Made by a program: the position numbers and the translations under genes. From positions 558,001 through 622,000 of the forward strand of contig WFMF01000062.1 in assembly GCA_011033025.1 (NCBI GenBank): a stretch of DNA of 64,000 nt. The letters are read 5' to 3'. Shown here one piece after another: positions 22,101-33,980 of the stretch (position 1 is its first letter; every line of letters begins with the position of its first letter). Source of the stretch: Beroe forskalii (Eukaryota > Ctenophora > Nuda > Beroida > Beroidae). The notes beneath the pieces are model-generated. The model did no database searches, was not told where the DNA came from, and saw nothing but the letters and a program-made list of their open reading frames with translations.

Positions 22101-23703
22101 CCCAAGAAGTTAATATACAAGTGCTGTGATCGATCTTAATTTTTAAGTTACAGTCAACAGACAGCGTTCAAGATGTTTGATTGTAAAGAATTGACAAATT
22201 CAAACCCTTCAAATGGGCTATCAATTGCCTGCAGTACTTCAGTGAAATGAATGCTCACTTACGCAAAGTGGTCGCGGTGGTAGAAGCCGTTGTTATCGTA
22301 GTCTGGAGGCGTTACCCGCTCTCCGCTGTCCAGGGAGAGTTGGTCTAGATACTCGTCAATATGCGGGGTGCCGGATAACCCCACACCTCCTCCCCCCCCA
22401 CCGTCCTCTCGTACCTGGGTAGGGAGGGTTGAGAAAGGGGTGCCGGATAGCCCAACTCCTCCACCTCCCCACCGTCTTCTCGAACCTGGGTAGGGAGGGT
22501 TGAGAAAGGGGTGCCGGATAGCCCAACTCCTCCACCTCCCCCACCGTCCTCTCGAACCTGGGTAGGGAGGGTTGAGAAAGGGGTGCCGGATAGCCCCACA
22601 CCCCCACCGTCCTCTCGTACCTGGGTAGGGAGGGTTGAGAAAGGGGTGCCGGATAGCCTCAAACCTCCACCTCCCCCACCGTCCTCTCGAACCTGGGTAG
22701 GGAGGGTTGAGAAAGGGGTATCAGATAGCCCAACACCACCACCGTTTTCTCGTACCTGGGTAGGGAGGGTTGAGAAAGGGATGCCGGATAGCCCAACTAC
22801 TCCACCTCCCCTGCCGTCCTCTCGAACCTGGGTAGGAAGGGTTGAGAAAGGGGTGCCGGATAGCCCAACTCCTCCACCACCCCCACCGTCCTCTCGAACC
22901 TGGGTAGGGAGGGTTGAGAAAGGGATGCCGGATAGCCCAACTCCTCCACCTCCCCCACCGTCTTCTCGAACCTGGGTAGGGAGGGTTGAGAAAGGGGTGC
23001 CGGATAGCCCAACCCCTCCACCTCCACCGTCCTCTCGAACCTGGGTAGGAAGGGTTGAGAAAGGGGTGCCGGATAGCCCAACTCCTCCACCTCCCCCACC
23101 GTCCTCTCGAACCTGGGATGGGAGGGTTGAGAAAGGGGTGCCGGATAGCCCAACTCCTCCACCTCCCCCACCGTCCTCTCGAACCTGGGATGGGAGGGTT
23201 GAGAAAGGGGTGCCGGATAGCCCCACACCTCAACCGTACTCTCGAACCTGGGTAGGGAGGGTTGAGAAAGGGGGGCCGTATAGCCCAACTCCTCCACCCC
23301 CACCATCCTCTCGAACCTGGGTAGGGAGGGTTGAGAAAGGGGTGCCAGATAGCCCAACTCCTCCCCCACCACCGTCCTCTCGAACCTGGTTAGACGAGGT
23401 TCAAAATAGAGGTACGTAGATGCGAGTTGAAATGCGCTTAGCCATAGAAAACAAGACCCCTCCAGCCCACCATTAGAGGACCTGGTCTAAAGAGTGCTGT
23501 AAATATAAACCTTTGATTTCTTGGTTTGAAGATGCTCTTGTAGAAGGGTTTCTTCTTGCTGTCCGTCTCCGATTGCTGGGACTTGAGGGCCAGGTGAATG
23601 GCAAGTTTCTGCCCATCCTGCTTCCCCACATGATCTGATCCTGGAATACCCTCGCTTCTTCCCTGTTCTTTTCCTGGTCCTCCATCGTCTTTATTAGCAG
23701 CTC
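19132..23703 (-). CDS. Disordered Ser/Arg-rich protein, multi-exon (C-terminal part)
   Basis: Exons from 5' to 3' are 23703-23511, 22414-22263, 21975-21844, 21033-20885, 20492-20366, 20036-19850 and 19473-19132. From 22414 onward all exon phases agree and all introns are GT-AG. The protein is low complexity and probably disordered: PHIDEYLDQLSLDSGERV, TGDMFHGFNSATVRHEDAI, SDSDNSSRTMSGDG, TRTMSTDSERKTQSDDL, RRPLSTLSVQSLSSSSTG, SRHD repeats, and a C-terminus SSFYEYGCV. The most upstream exon encodes a Lys/Gln-rich segment (KDDGGPGKEQG, KKKPFYKSIFKP). SR/SD-rich stretches suggest a heavily phosphorylated scaffold; I cannot name the family. The link from the first exon to 22414 is unresolved because a 14-copy tandem array lies between. 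The 5' end lies in or beyond the sequence gap. Confidence 0.65.
20520..20800. repeat. G-rich (minus: CT-rich) low-complexity intron tract
   Basis: Repeats of GGAGAGGAGGAATGGGGGAGGGGGTAAG-like phrases (unit about 25-30 bp) fill the intron between the exons at 20885 and 20492 of the disordered-protein gene. On the coding strand it is a long polypyrimidine tract leading to the CTCCTCAG acceptor at 20493. The apparent Pro/Ser-rich reading frame is intronic. Confidence 0.7.
21031..21132 (-). repeat. 22-bp tandem repeat carrying a splice acceptor
   Basis: Four to five copies of a unit read on the minus strand as TGACTATTTCAGTGACTTTC. The last copy provides the 3' splice site CTGACTATTTCAG at 21036-21034 before the exon starting at 21033. 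Every copy contains the same TATTTCAG|TGACT acceptor-like core. Confidence 0.85.
22400..23400 (-). repeat. 60-72-bp tandem array carrying a splice acceptor
   Basis: Fourteen units with start phrases near 22418, 22485, 22558, 22618, 22688, 22755, 22828, 22899, 22971, 23038, 23110, 23182, 23245 and 23317. On the minus strand each unit reads CAACCCTCCCTACCCAG followed by GTTCGAGAGGACGG, so each holds a pyrimidine-rich 3' splice site and the first bases of the downstream exon. Unit lengths differ by non-multiples of three, so no single frame passes through the array. Read as protein it gives Gly-rich or Pro-rich repeats. Degenerate units reappear at 23795-24130. Confidence 0.85.
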
Positions 23704-23789
23704 CTGGTTCTAAAGCAATTATTAATTATTAGGATGCGACGATTATCACAGGATTTTCGAAAGCCCCTGATTTTAAAGTTTATCGTTCA

Positions 23790-24925
23790 TTTAGAGCCTG
23801 GGTAGGAGGGTTGAGAAAAGGGTGCCGGATAGCCCAACTCCTGCCCCCACCGTCCTCTCGAACTGGGTAGGAGGTTGAGAAAGGGTGCCAGATAGTAACT
23901 CCTCCCACCTCCACCACCGTCCTCTCAAACTAGGGGGAGTTTGAGGCGTAAACAACCAAATCATTAAGTTAGACTGGGGAAGGGGTTGAAAACCTGCCCC
24001 AATCAATGCACCACCACCCCGACCCGGGGAGGGGGGTAAAGGGGCGTTTGTTCCGAACCAACTTTCAATACCCCACCGTAATTTTGAGGGATTAAAATCA
24101 AAGCACACTAATCTCAACCTGGTAGGTTGAGCAAGGACCGATCTTCTTAGTTATCGAACCTTAGTGTAGACGATTTCAAAAAAGAATAGCATCCTAAATG
24201 TTCAAAGTGGAAGAAAAGTGACTCTTTCAGCAAGAGTTAGTCCCAAAAGAGGAAAGCTAAAAAGTTTTGGGAATACTGCATCAGGGTTTTTGAAAATATG
24301 AAAGATGCTTGGACTTGAGGCCATAATGGCAAGTTCTGTTTCCTGTTCATGTACAATGATCTGATCCTGGAATACCTGCTTCTTCCCCGTTCTTTTCCCG
24401 GGCCTCCATCGTCTTTATCACAGTTCCCGTTCAAAAAATACAGGGTTTTGTATTTATCCAAATTCCTGGCTAAAGCAAGTATAATTAAAATTTGAAAAAC
24501 CTGGTTTTTAAATCTATATTTTTAAAGTTGATTTTATTTAACGTTTCTCCTCTTAGGGTTAAATACCCCGATTTTAGAAAAGGTTCGAAAACGGAAAAAG
24601 TTTAATTCTTTAATAAAAATTTTCCACTGCAACAGAAAGACCTTTACAAAAGGGGGGAGGGTTTTAGGCGTAAAACAAAACAAAACTAAAAATTAACTGA
24701 TTAGTAAACTCCCAAAACAATGCACACCCCCTTCGGTCGTTTGTTTCGAACAACAAAATTTGACACTCTAATTGCCAAGGGGTTAAACAATGCAGAATAA
24801 ACTTAAGGACCTTTATTTAAGTTTGGGAAAAGTTAAACTCCGAAAAAAATTAATTCCCTTAAATAAAAAAAAAGGGGGGGGAACTTTGGAAAATACAAAA
24901 AGAAAATGAAAAAATTAAAAAGAAA
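23790..24925. other. Degraded second copy of array and exon beside the gap
   Basis: This stretch repeats parts of 22.4-23.7 kb with many small insertions and deletions: array-like units at 23795-23940, and at about 24290-24440 a decayed copy of the exon at 23511-23703 (shared CTGATCCTGGAATACC and CCTCCATCGTCTTTAT). The error pattern and the adjoining N gap suggest poor consensus or an unresolved haplotype rather than a real duplication. Confidence 0.6.
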
Positions 24926-25025
24926 NNNNNNNNNNNNNNNNNNNNNNNNNNNNNNNNNNNNNNNNNNNNNNNNNNNNNNNNNNNNNNNNNNNNNNNNNNN
25001 NNNNNNNNNNNNNNNNNNNNNNNNN
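24926..25025. other. Assembly gap of 100 N
   Basis: One hundred consecutive N. The sequence on the left is low quality; the sequence on the right is clean. Confidence 0.99.
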
Positions 25026-25158
25026 TCTTATTCAATTTCATCAATACAGGTTCGTTTAGTTCTGATAGTGATGAGATCTTTGCTTCATTTAACACCGTCG
25101 AAAACATGCTTTTCATCTTTTCTTCGAATGTGTGTAGTTTGTTAACAGAGAAATCCAT
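25026..25158 (-). CDS. Possible N-terminal exon running into the gap
   Basis: A minus-strand frame starts at ATG (25158) and runs 44 codons into the gap (MDFSVNKLHTFEEKMKSMF at the start, then a helical, charged segment). Composition is protein-like and amphipathic. It could be a first coding exon of the gene to its left or of a separate gene. No splice signal can be checked because the 3' end is missing. Confidence 0.35.
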
Positions 25159-26213
25159 TGTACAACACAGGTAAGGTTGCAGTGCTTATCAGGTCGTGTT
25201 ATCTTTATCAACAAGCACAATGAAAAACGTTGCGAAAGTAAAATGGTAATCAGCGAACTGAAAATGGTAATCAGCGAAATCCTTTATTCTGAGTAATAAC
25301 TTACAATTCTTAATCAAGCCAATACTGTTTTTAGCAATGATATTGTCGATATTGCTTGGTTATAACAACAGTGAATTGTTCAATAGACTAGATATAATAA
25401 ATATTTTTATAAATAAAACATGCATTCCATTCAACTTCAAATTAAATAACAATATTTTCGGTGTTATGATGAGTTTTCTGCTATTTAAAAATTTTCAAAG
25501 TGAAATATTTGGGTTGAAGTGGTAAGGTCTAAGACACAGGAATAACGTTAAAATTACAATCTTTGCTAGCCATGATGTTGTGTATGGAGAGTTATAATTT
25601 CTTACCATTCATCTGGTTAGGGTTAGAAGCCTTTTGATTCGTTACTTATGTATTGTAAGGAAAATTTAGCAATGCTTGGATTCTTCAATAGGATCCATTT
25701 TTTCGATTTTCTCAAATTATATTACAATTTTTCAAAAACATCAACTTTTGCAGATTTTTTGCTCACAATAATGTTTAATAAAAAAGAAACATTACATCTT
25801 TCAAAGTGCATAGTGAAATACCTATTTATATGTTTTAATGTTTGTTGTGGTTGTTTTATTAGTTAAAGGAAAACATAATATACATATTATAGTATAAATA
25901 AAAAGATGTAATAAATCATTGAAGTATTATAAAAAGTATCACACAGCACACTCACACTGCAGTCGTTGTGACTGCCTAATACCATAGGTTCATATAACTT
26001 GAAAATCACCACCCTTATCCTCCCTAAATTGAAAGTTTATCTTCGGTTTTTTATCTCTGGTATTTCAATTTTTTCCCTCTCCTATTGCGTTTTTGTTTTA
26101 CAAAAAGGCAAATGAGAGGGTTAGCAGAGATCGTGTTTTTGAGGATTATGGGAGAATTGGTGTATACTACCTTTATCCGTACTGTTAAATCTGAAAAGGC
26201 CTGGAAAATGAAA

Positions 26214-26349
26214 GTGGGGGAAATTCGTCATAATGTGGGGAAATTCGTCATAATGGGGAAATTCGTCATAATGGGGAAATTCGTCATAATTTGGGGAAAT
26301 TCGTCATAATGTGGGGAAATTCGTCATAATGTGGGGAAATTCGTCATAT
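26214..26349. repeat. 18-20-bp tandem repeat GGGGAAATTCGTCATAAT
   Basis: Seven near-identical copies, each 18-20 bp, differing mainly by a TG or TT between units. No gene overlaps. Confidence 0.9.
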
Positions 26350-26403
26350 GCATGAAGCAAGTGCTCCTTTATAATATCAGTCAAGTCGAGACAGCAGTTT
26401 TTG

Positions 26404-26476
26404 GTGTAGTGGCATTGAGTGAAGTGCACACTGCGGCTAGCTGACTGGTATTCGGGTTCAATGCTCAGGTCACCCT
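26404..26476 (+). other. tRNA-like promoter module, possible SINE head
   Basis: TTGGTGTAGTGGC resembles a Pol III A box and GGGTTCAATGC a B box about 50 bp downstream. A full cloverleaf is not apparent. It may be the head of a tRNA-derived SINE; weak evidence. Confidence 0.25.
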
Positions 26477-27179
26477 AACTTGGAAACTATTTTTTCTATA
26501 TCATAATTTCATGAACCCTTTTACGATAAAACAGTGAAATCAAAACATTTATCCTATTTTTATGGCTTTGTTGAACTTTGAGTCATTTGTCTTTTTTACA
26601 TTTTCAGCTTGAGATCCTAAGAGACGATGAATTCGTGATTTAATAAGCTGGACAGTGAATCATGATCATTGATAGGTCCATGGCCGTAAAAATCAGCAAA
26701 TCCATAATCTTTGCCGGTTACAGAACCTGCCCTGCAATCTGCATCATTTCTGATTTCTTGATTATTGACCACTCACAATCGAGCAAATAAAGAAATTAGG
26801 ATGCGGGATGCAAAGAAAATGTAACGCGTAACAAAGTAACATGTAACAAAGTAAAAAGAAACGGCGGCAACAAAACGAATCATCAAAGAGTTCTAAGAAT
26901 TTTGATGAATGCGCGCGTAGAATTTATCACGTGCATCTGGACGATCATTCGCCCACGTGCGCGTTAAATCAACTATCAAGCTCATTGGAGAGGGAAATTA
27001 AGCGCCTGCATACTGGAACAACTGACAGACAACCGCAACCGAGCTGGCGGGCGCAATTCTTGTTGAGGTAAAACTTGCTCAACAAGGTATCTGATTATTT
27101 GAATATCTGATTATTTGAATATCTGAATATCTGATTATTTGAATATTTGACCAATAAATTTCTAGCAAAAAGATCAAAC

Positions 27180-27850
27180 TTCAAAGGCAGGGGTTTGGGG
27201 GCGGCAGCCCCCAGAAGCCAGACGTTGAATTGCTGTCTCAATAAGTCAATAGGATGTTTCCCTCATTTCAGTCTAATTTTAAGTCTACCTTAAGATATTT
27301 GATTACATTACACCTTTACAAAAAAAAGTATCTATAAAAAAGGGCAATGTTGGGGGTCTGGGAGCGGCAGCCCCCAGAAGGCAAACATTTGGAACAAATT
27401 GCCATTTCAGTAAGGCTTTTACCGTCATTCAGTCCAGGGGGATGCGACACAGGCGGCTGCCTCCCCCTTTTTGGACAGGTGATATGAAAATTTTGTTTAT
27501 TTATTTATAAAATCAGAGCTTTGAGCCAACAAAATAAAACATTAAACTGGTTTTGGGAGGTTTTGAATGTAACTGCCGTCCCTTTTCAGAAATCTGGCTA
27601 CGCCCCTGATTCAGTCATTCATGTCTAATTTTGATATATTAGCATATCAGTTCTTTGGTATTATGAGAAATATTTACAGAAACGAAAATAAAACTTATTT
27701 TAGGCGGGGCCTGGGATTTGGGAGCGTTAGCTAGTTAGCTCCCAGAAGTCAGACGTTTGGAGCAAATCGAAACTGGAATTGCCGTCTCAGTATGATATTT
27801 GCCCTCATTTCAGTCCAATTTTCACAGTATCACAATTAAAATTTGCACTT
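27180..27850. repeat. Three dispersed copies of a GGGAGCGGCAGCCCCCAGAAG unit
   Basis: Units begin at about 27188, 27350 and 27708. Each contains a TGGGRGCGGCAGCCCCCAGA hairpin-like core, then CAGACGTTTGGAGCAAAT-like sequence and a CTCATTTCAGTC phrase. The third is more diverged (GAGCGTTAGCTAGTTAGCTC core). It is probably a small multicopy non-coding transposon. Confidence 0.6.
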
Positions 27851-27990
27851 AATCTTCGCTTGTCCATTGTCCAAGACATAAGATAATCAATTTATCCAAT
27901 TTAGATGAGAAATGATCAGAATAAAACAAAAGTTCAGAATAAAACAAAAGTTTATTTCGCATTTCATTCTACACACCTAATTACTGAATA

Positions 27991-29584
27991 TGTCCAATTC
28001 CACGTTACGTAATTCACAAAAACGTCTAATATTTGACAAAAATTGCTCAACAGTTACAACAATTATCATCAAGGAACCCCATTTTTTGGCTCATCCAATA
28101 CTTCAGGAAGTTATCTACATCCTATAGAAATATTATTTCTAGAGATCAAAAGGGTTTCTTGTGAGAGTGTTTTAAAAAGCGTTACGTAATTCACAGGGCT
28201 AAAATCATACTTTCACACTAAGAAAATCTGATAGGGTATTTCAGCTCAAACAGAAATGCAGTGCTCTTTTGATTGTGCCAGTCATAGCTCTTAGGGGGGT
28301 AAATGTTCAGAAAAATAACCACTTATTTACTAGTTCCTATTTTGGATCTGTACCAAGCACTTTTCTCCTGTTACGTAATTCACAATTTTGTGTTACGTAA
28401 TTCACGAGACACATTCATTACGTCACAATTGTAATTTTGCTTCACTTTATTGTGTCATTTTGGTTTTCAGATTGTCATCAAATGAAGATAAGTCATAGGC
28501 ATTGCTTGAATCACAGATTTATTTATTTAAAATTGAATTATCATGCTTCAAAAATGTGAATTACCAGAAATCATCAATCACAACCTATAAGGGGCGAATT
28601 CTTCATACTTTCATTAAATATCGACTGTGATTAGTGAAAGGCCACTGATTTTCATTATTTAGAGTGCTAAGTATTGAAAATCATGAATTTGAAACATTTC
28701 GTTACGTAATTCACATTATTTGTTACGTAATTCACAACTGATTTTGGTCATTTTTGTTCATAATAACCTCATAACGCTGCCAAACTCTTTTTATTGTTTG
28801 AAATACATTCAAGTCTCAAAATGACATGTTATTGATATGGATAACTGTAAAACGATCGTTTTGTTGACTTTCTTGTCCCTGATGCATCTTTGAAAACCGC
28901 TAAATTGGACAGCCTTAGACAACGAATGACAGTATGTATACAAAATTGATAGTTTTGGTTACTTGAAGCGTATCCCAATCAATTTTATATTAATAGCTGC
29001 AGAATAGAGGCATTTTTGAAATTAAATGGCATACTTTAAATTTGTGAATTACGTAACGTTACGTAATTCACATCAGCTTTATCTCATTCAGGGGTAAAAA
29101 TAGAGCAAAACGAATTGTCTCAGTGTCAAGATATACCCACTAAACTCCTGAAATGAAAATTTCAAGACAAAGGACTTGATAGTCCAGGAGTAATAAAACT
29201 TTTAGTACTATACCGTTACGTAATTCACAACGTTTGAGCTACAGACTAAAAATGAATTATCTCCTTCATTTGAAGTACTTAAGAGCCAATACACCACGAC
29301 AATGCTGTTAGGGTTCCAAACAATATGCGCAAATGTTTTGCAGCACATCAAGTTGCACATTTGTCAAGATATTATATGGTCGAAAAAGTCTCAAAATTGA
29401 CTGTTATTAATGCACATTTGTAGCAAAGTTTGACTGAATCTCACGTAAAACTGATGAGGACTATTCACAAACGGTTTTTTGTTCCTGAAAGTTACAGATC
29501 TCTTCTAACTAAACACAAAATTTCATCACCTTAGGTCCATCTCGAATTTTTGACCTGTGGTAAACATCGTCGTGGAATTGGACA
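27991..29584. mobile_element. TA-flanked element with nine internal GTTACGTAATTCAC motifs
   Basis: 1594 bp bounded by TGTCCAATTCCACG at the left and CGTGGAATTGGACA at the right, with TA on both sides (27989-27990, 29585-29586). This fits a Tc1/mariner-type or other TA-targeting element without coding capacity. Between the ends lie nine copies of GTTACGTAATTCAC, eight in one orientation and one inverted. Confidence 0.7.
28004..29228. repeat. Dispersed 14-bp motif GTTACGTAATTCAC
   Basis: Exact copies begin at 28004, 28181, 28370, 28392, 28701, 28722, 29058 and 29215, plus an inverted copy at 29044-29057 that abuts the one at 29058 to make a 28-bp palindrome. Spacing is irregular, from 21 to about 340 bp. 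The core GTTACGTAAT matches the RTTACGTAAY binding consensus of PAR-bZIP/NFIL3 factors. Confidence 0.9.
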
Positions 29585-30525
29585 TATATATACAAGAAGA
29601 AAAAATCTGGTTTCAGGGTAATATGGAAAAATATAAGATTAGAATGTTCTAAAGTTCTAATAGTGGGATTCTGATTTCAGGGTAGTAGGGGAAACTTTAC
29701 TACTTTAGTATTAACTAAAGATTCAAATAATTATAGGATTCTGATATCAGGGTGTAAGGGAATTATATCGTTAGTTTAGGTCATTAGAAAATTCTAACAA
29801 GTGATCAGGAAATAGAGTTTAAAATTTCTTTGGCTTTGATATAGATTGTCTTTGCCCTTTAGACTTTTGTTGATAGATTAATCATACGCATGCTGCTTAT
29901 TAATCCTCGTTCTCATTGAATATCAAAATAATAGTCATCATCAAAGCAATGATAACCTTCGGCTTTATCAAAAACATTCCCTTTTAGCTATCCTCAATTC
30001 TGCTCTTAGTTTTCCTAATTTGATTTTTTGGTTTCAAGTCACAAACACATCTCAAAAAGAGATGACAATTTCACAATTGTTCCACCACTTATCACCAAAT
30101 TTTGTTTGTTTTTTTCAAATCTTTGAAAAATTTTTCAGGAAGAAAAATTTTTATCCTCGCCCTGGGCCTTATCCTCCCTATGGGAAATGGATTTCAACTT
30201 TTGTGAAGGGGTGCCTAATACATGTGGCATTAGATACCTACCTATATCCTCAACCGACCTAGCTGATCTACAGTAACCTTACTGAATCAGATCCTTGTTA
30301 CAGTGATGTTTTCACACAATTGGTCTTCAAATAGAAAAGTTTTGTTATTGTTTTCAAGTTTAACAGAGCTACCAAGCCAAGGAAAGAAAAAATTCTATTA
30401 GAGAAGTCTGCATAGGGGTCATTTAGATTATTCATCTTTTGCTAGAGCTATGTTATTGAATACTGTGTTTAAATGAGTCCATTCATTAGGATCATTTTCA
30501 CTTTGTAATTTGTAGATGGATTTTT

Positions 30526-32474
30526 TCAGAGATGTCTTGAGGGTTTCAATCGATATATCATCGATTTTCTCTTGCCCTTCATAATAGACTTAGCCACAGT
30601 ATTCCATGCCAGTGCTCCACGGTAGGTGAAGCTCTGTCTAGGGATGTCTTGCAGTATGAGTAATGTTTTATGATTCCTATTCGACATTTTCAGTTTATCA
30701 AATATTACATTAGGCTGTTCAGAGTTGATAAGTTTGAAGATTTCAGTGCATAAGCTGTAATTGTAGCCATTGGTAAATGCTATTATGTCATGTTTTATGA
30801 ACAGTGGCTTTGAACTTTCCTTTCTGTACATTTCTGGATCTATAGCTTCTCCATTCTCCTTTGCTGTTTTGATATAATCTATTTTTTGTTTGTATGCTTC
30901 CCGATCACCAAATAGGACCCTAACACAGTGCTTTTGTATACGGGTGATTTTTTCAGTTAGGTTCTTATATGCTCCCCAAAGACAGTACAACAGTATTTCA
31001 TATGGCTTTCGAAAAGAGAGTGATAGAGCATTTTGTGATTCTCTGCTGGTATGTCTGGCCTTAGACGGTTGAGTATGGCAGTGGCAGATTTTAGTTTCTT
31101 TTGTAAGGTATTCAATGTGGTCTGACCAGGTTAATTTGTTGTCAATAACGACCCCGAGAAATTTAGCTGAATTGGCTTCTTTAATCTCGGTGTCTTCAAT
31201 AAGAAGTTTGGGCTGCTTAGATTTAGGAATATAGCTACGGGGTTCGTGCACAGCTTCCACTTGTCCTTTTTTCGTATTTCAGGTGGTGGTTCAAAGTGGA
31301 TGAAGCAACACTTTTCTAGGTTGATATGGAGTAGGTTACTTTTCATGTAATTACTTAAAAGTTTGAGAGTATTATTTGCATGTTGGATTGCTAATTTACG
31401 GTTGTCAGCAATGATAAATAAGTTGGTGTCATCAGCATAGAGTACTGATTTACAGTTATCCCTAGATCACAGTTAGTCAGATCGTTTATATAAATAAGGA
31501 AAAGTAGAGGACCAAGGACTGATCCCTGTGGAACACCATATTTCACACAAATTTTCTCAGAGCATTGCCCAAGAATACTTGTGTAGTGATAGCGTTCTGT
31601 CAGGTAACTTGTCATGAGCTTGAGGGGTGTGCCTCTTATCCCACAGTTGTCAAGTTTTTTGTAGTAGAATATTATGGTCAAGTGTGTCAAAGGCCTTGCT
31701 AAGGTCAATAAATACACCTAGAACATGTTTCTTTATTTTATGAGCCTGTGTTATAATATCAACTGAGTGGTGGATGGCATGACTGGTTGAGTGGTGTTTT
31801 CTAAAGCCAAATTGGGTGTTTGACAGGATGTTATTTGCTTGAAGAAAGTTGTAAAGTCGTTCATATATGATTTTTTCATAGATTTTGCCAAATATGGGTA
31901 AAGTTGAAACTGGTCTATAGTTTACTATATCTTCTCTACTTCCCTTTTTTGAAGATTGGTGAGATTTTTGGCAGTCTTGAGTACATCTGAAATTCACCTT
32001 TTTTCATGAGTTCATTATATATATTACAAAGGACAGGTGTTATAATTTTGTTTGCCTTCTTGATTAGAACTAAGGGAATGTCACTTGTTTTGCTCATATC
32101 CAAGTCCTTTATAATTTCTGTAATCTCTTCTTTAGAGCATTCACTAAGTTCAATGGATTTGTCACAGGGACAATTGAGATAGTTAGTAAAAGGTGGGATT
32201 GAAGTTATAGGGCAGTTGATTTGTGCAGTGTCATTAAGTTTTTGGGCTATGGATGAAAAGTAATCATTAAACTTTGAGGCTATCATACGTCTACAAACAA
32301 TTCGTTGATTGTCAATAACAAATGATGGTTTAATTGAGCTTTTTTCTTTTCCTCTGAGCTTATTGATGAGTTTCCATGTCTTTTTACTGTCTTGGGAGCA
32401 TTCAGTAAATTTGCTATTATTTTCATAGTTTTTCTATTATTTTCACAGTATTCAATATTATATTCACACTTCAT
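30526..32474 (-). mobile_element. Non-LTR retrotransposon reverse transcriptase, decayed
   Basis: Five overlapping reading-frame segments on the minus strand carry reverse-transcriptase landmarks in the right order: IIKDLDMSKTSDIP, SPIFKKG, NYRPVSTLPIFGKIYEK, FIDLSKAFDTLDHNILLQK, GVPQGSVLGPLLFLIYINDL, YADDTNL (about 31436, in a different frame from its neighbours) and FLGVVIDNKLTW, then a C-terminal region ending at 30526. This is the Jockey-type LINE arrangement. At least four frame changes show it is dead. I see no endonuclease domain attached upstream. Confidence 0.9.
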
Positions 32475-33094
32475 GGCAAGAGTACCTTAAGGAACTCCGA
32501 GACGGAGCCTCACATCAAAGCTTTGATAATCAAGTCGTATTGCTCACCACGTAAAGCCTACCGTCTAAAGACAAAAGTTATATTTATACGCTGAGAGTGA
32601 AGAAAATGTTTTCTTGCGTTTGAAAAACTTGGTAAATAATATCGTTACATAACTCCCAACAACAAATCATTATTCAACTCAGCCTTCGGCTTTGGTGAAT
32701 AATGCAATTTATGCCACTCGCTTCGCTCGAGGCATAAATCATGTTACTTCACTGTTGCTTGTTATGTAACTACATATTACTTTATTATACAAACAATCAA
32801 GTTTGTGTTGGATCCTCAACTGTGATGCTTTGATCAATGCCACTCAATTAACTAATTAAGAAATGAATTCAATTGTTTATTTGACCTGAAAAGAAGGATA
32901 ATGTTGTTAACACTTATTGGATGCTGTTTTATATGAGTGGTAATTAACAAGATAAATAATATATTCATGGATATCATTTCCCCTAACATGCAAGATAAAA
33001 TGTGTTATTGGATATTTTCCATTCATAATGCTTTATTTAACCTTCCCCCCGAAAAACCAACATCTAAATCTTGTGGTTTTAGTCCATCTAAGCG

Positions 33095-33215
33095 TTTAGT
33101 GTCTATCATCCAAATTTAATGCATTAATCGTGTCAATTAACAATTCGGCCTGCGGCCTCATTGTTAATTGCACTGATTAATGCATACAATCCGGATGATA
33201 AACCCTTTACTTATT
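33095..33215. repeat. Palindrome of about 120 bp
   Basis: Arms containing CAATTAACAAT and ATTGTTAATTG (inner) and TGCATTAATC/GATTAATGCA (outer), centred on GGCCTGCGGCC near 33155; the outer flanks TATCATCC and GGATGATA extend it. It should fold into a long hairpin. A related AT-rich hairpin with a CTTCGCTCGAGGC centre is at about 32690-32765. Confidence 0.75.
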
Positions 33216-33980
33216 AAATTCTACTGAAACTACTGTACATATTATTAATTCATAATTTCAAGTCAGTTACACCTTTGTTGTGCCGATTCTTTGCCTTGAA
33301 TCATGATGGAATCCAGAAGTTAAAGGTCCCCAACTGAGAAATTTCAAATTTGTCTTTTTTATGCTGGAATGTGTTCTTGTAGGTGAAATAGCAACAATAA
33401 ACCCGAAAATTCGGTTTTTTACTACAATAAGCTTATATTATTATGATTTTTCAAGCCATTACCTTAGTTATTATGGTTTGAAGTACTAGTGAACTGTAAA
33501 AAGTTTAAACTTTACAACACTACTTTATGCAATCAAATTTGAAAACTGAAGATGATGTCGATCATTGAAAATAATTTTGAATAATAATCCCTTGTTTCAG
33601 TAAACGAGTTCGAAAAGTTAGAGGGATATCAAAATTTACTCAGATCAATTGAAACAATGCGACTCTTGAGTATTACCCCACTGAAGCAACTGATAACTAA
33701 GATGATTTTAACTTTCATTTGATGTTTAAATTTTTGGGAAAATCCTAGGTAGGGCCAAGGCCCCCCTAAAATTTTTTAGAGGGGACCTTTCAAAATCCCA
33801 TGGTTCACACTTCATTTTTCACTGATTATTTTTACTGTAACCTATCTTTCTTCGAAATTAACCCCTCATTACAGTGCATGTTACATATTCGGTGGATATT
33901 CATACAGTAAAATTCAATTTTATTTGTAATTCACCCTGCCTGTAGTCACACACACACAAACTCGGTGATCTGAAAATGAG

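Noticed and set aside
22345..23419. Open frames of about 300 codons on both strands with Gly-rich or Pro-rich repeats.
   Set aside because: Produced by a tandem array whose unit length is often a multiple of three; the unit contains a splice acceptor and the frame is not continuous with the following exon.
26214..26349. Evenly spaced repeats as a CRISPR array.
   Set aside because: The units are directly adjacent without unique spacers, in a eukaryotic setting.
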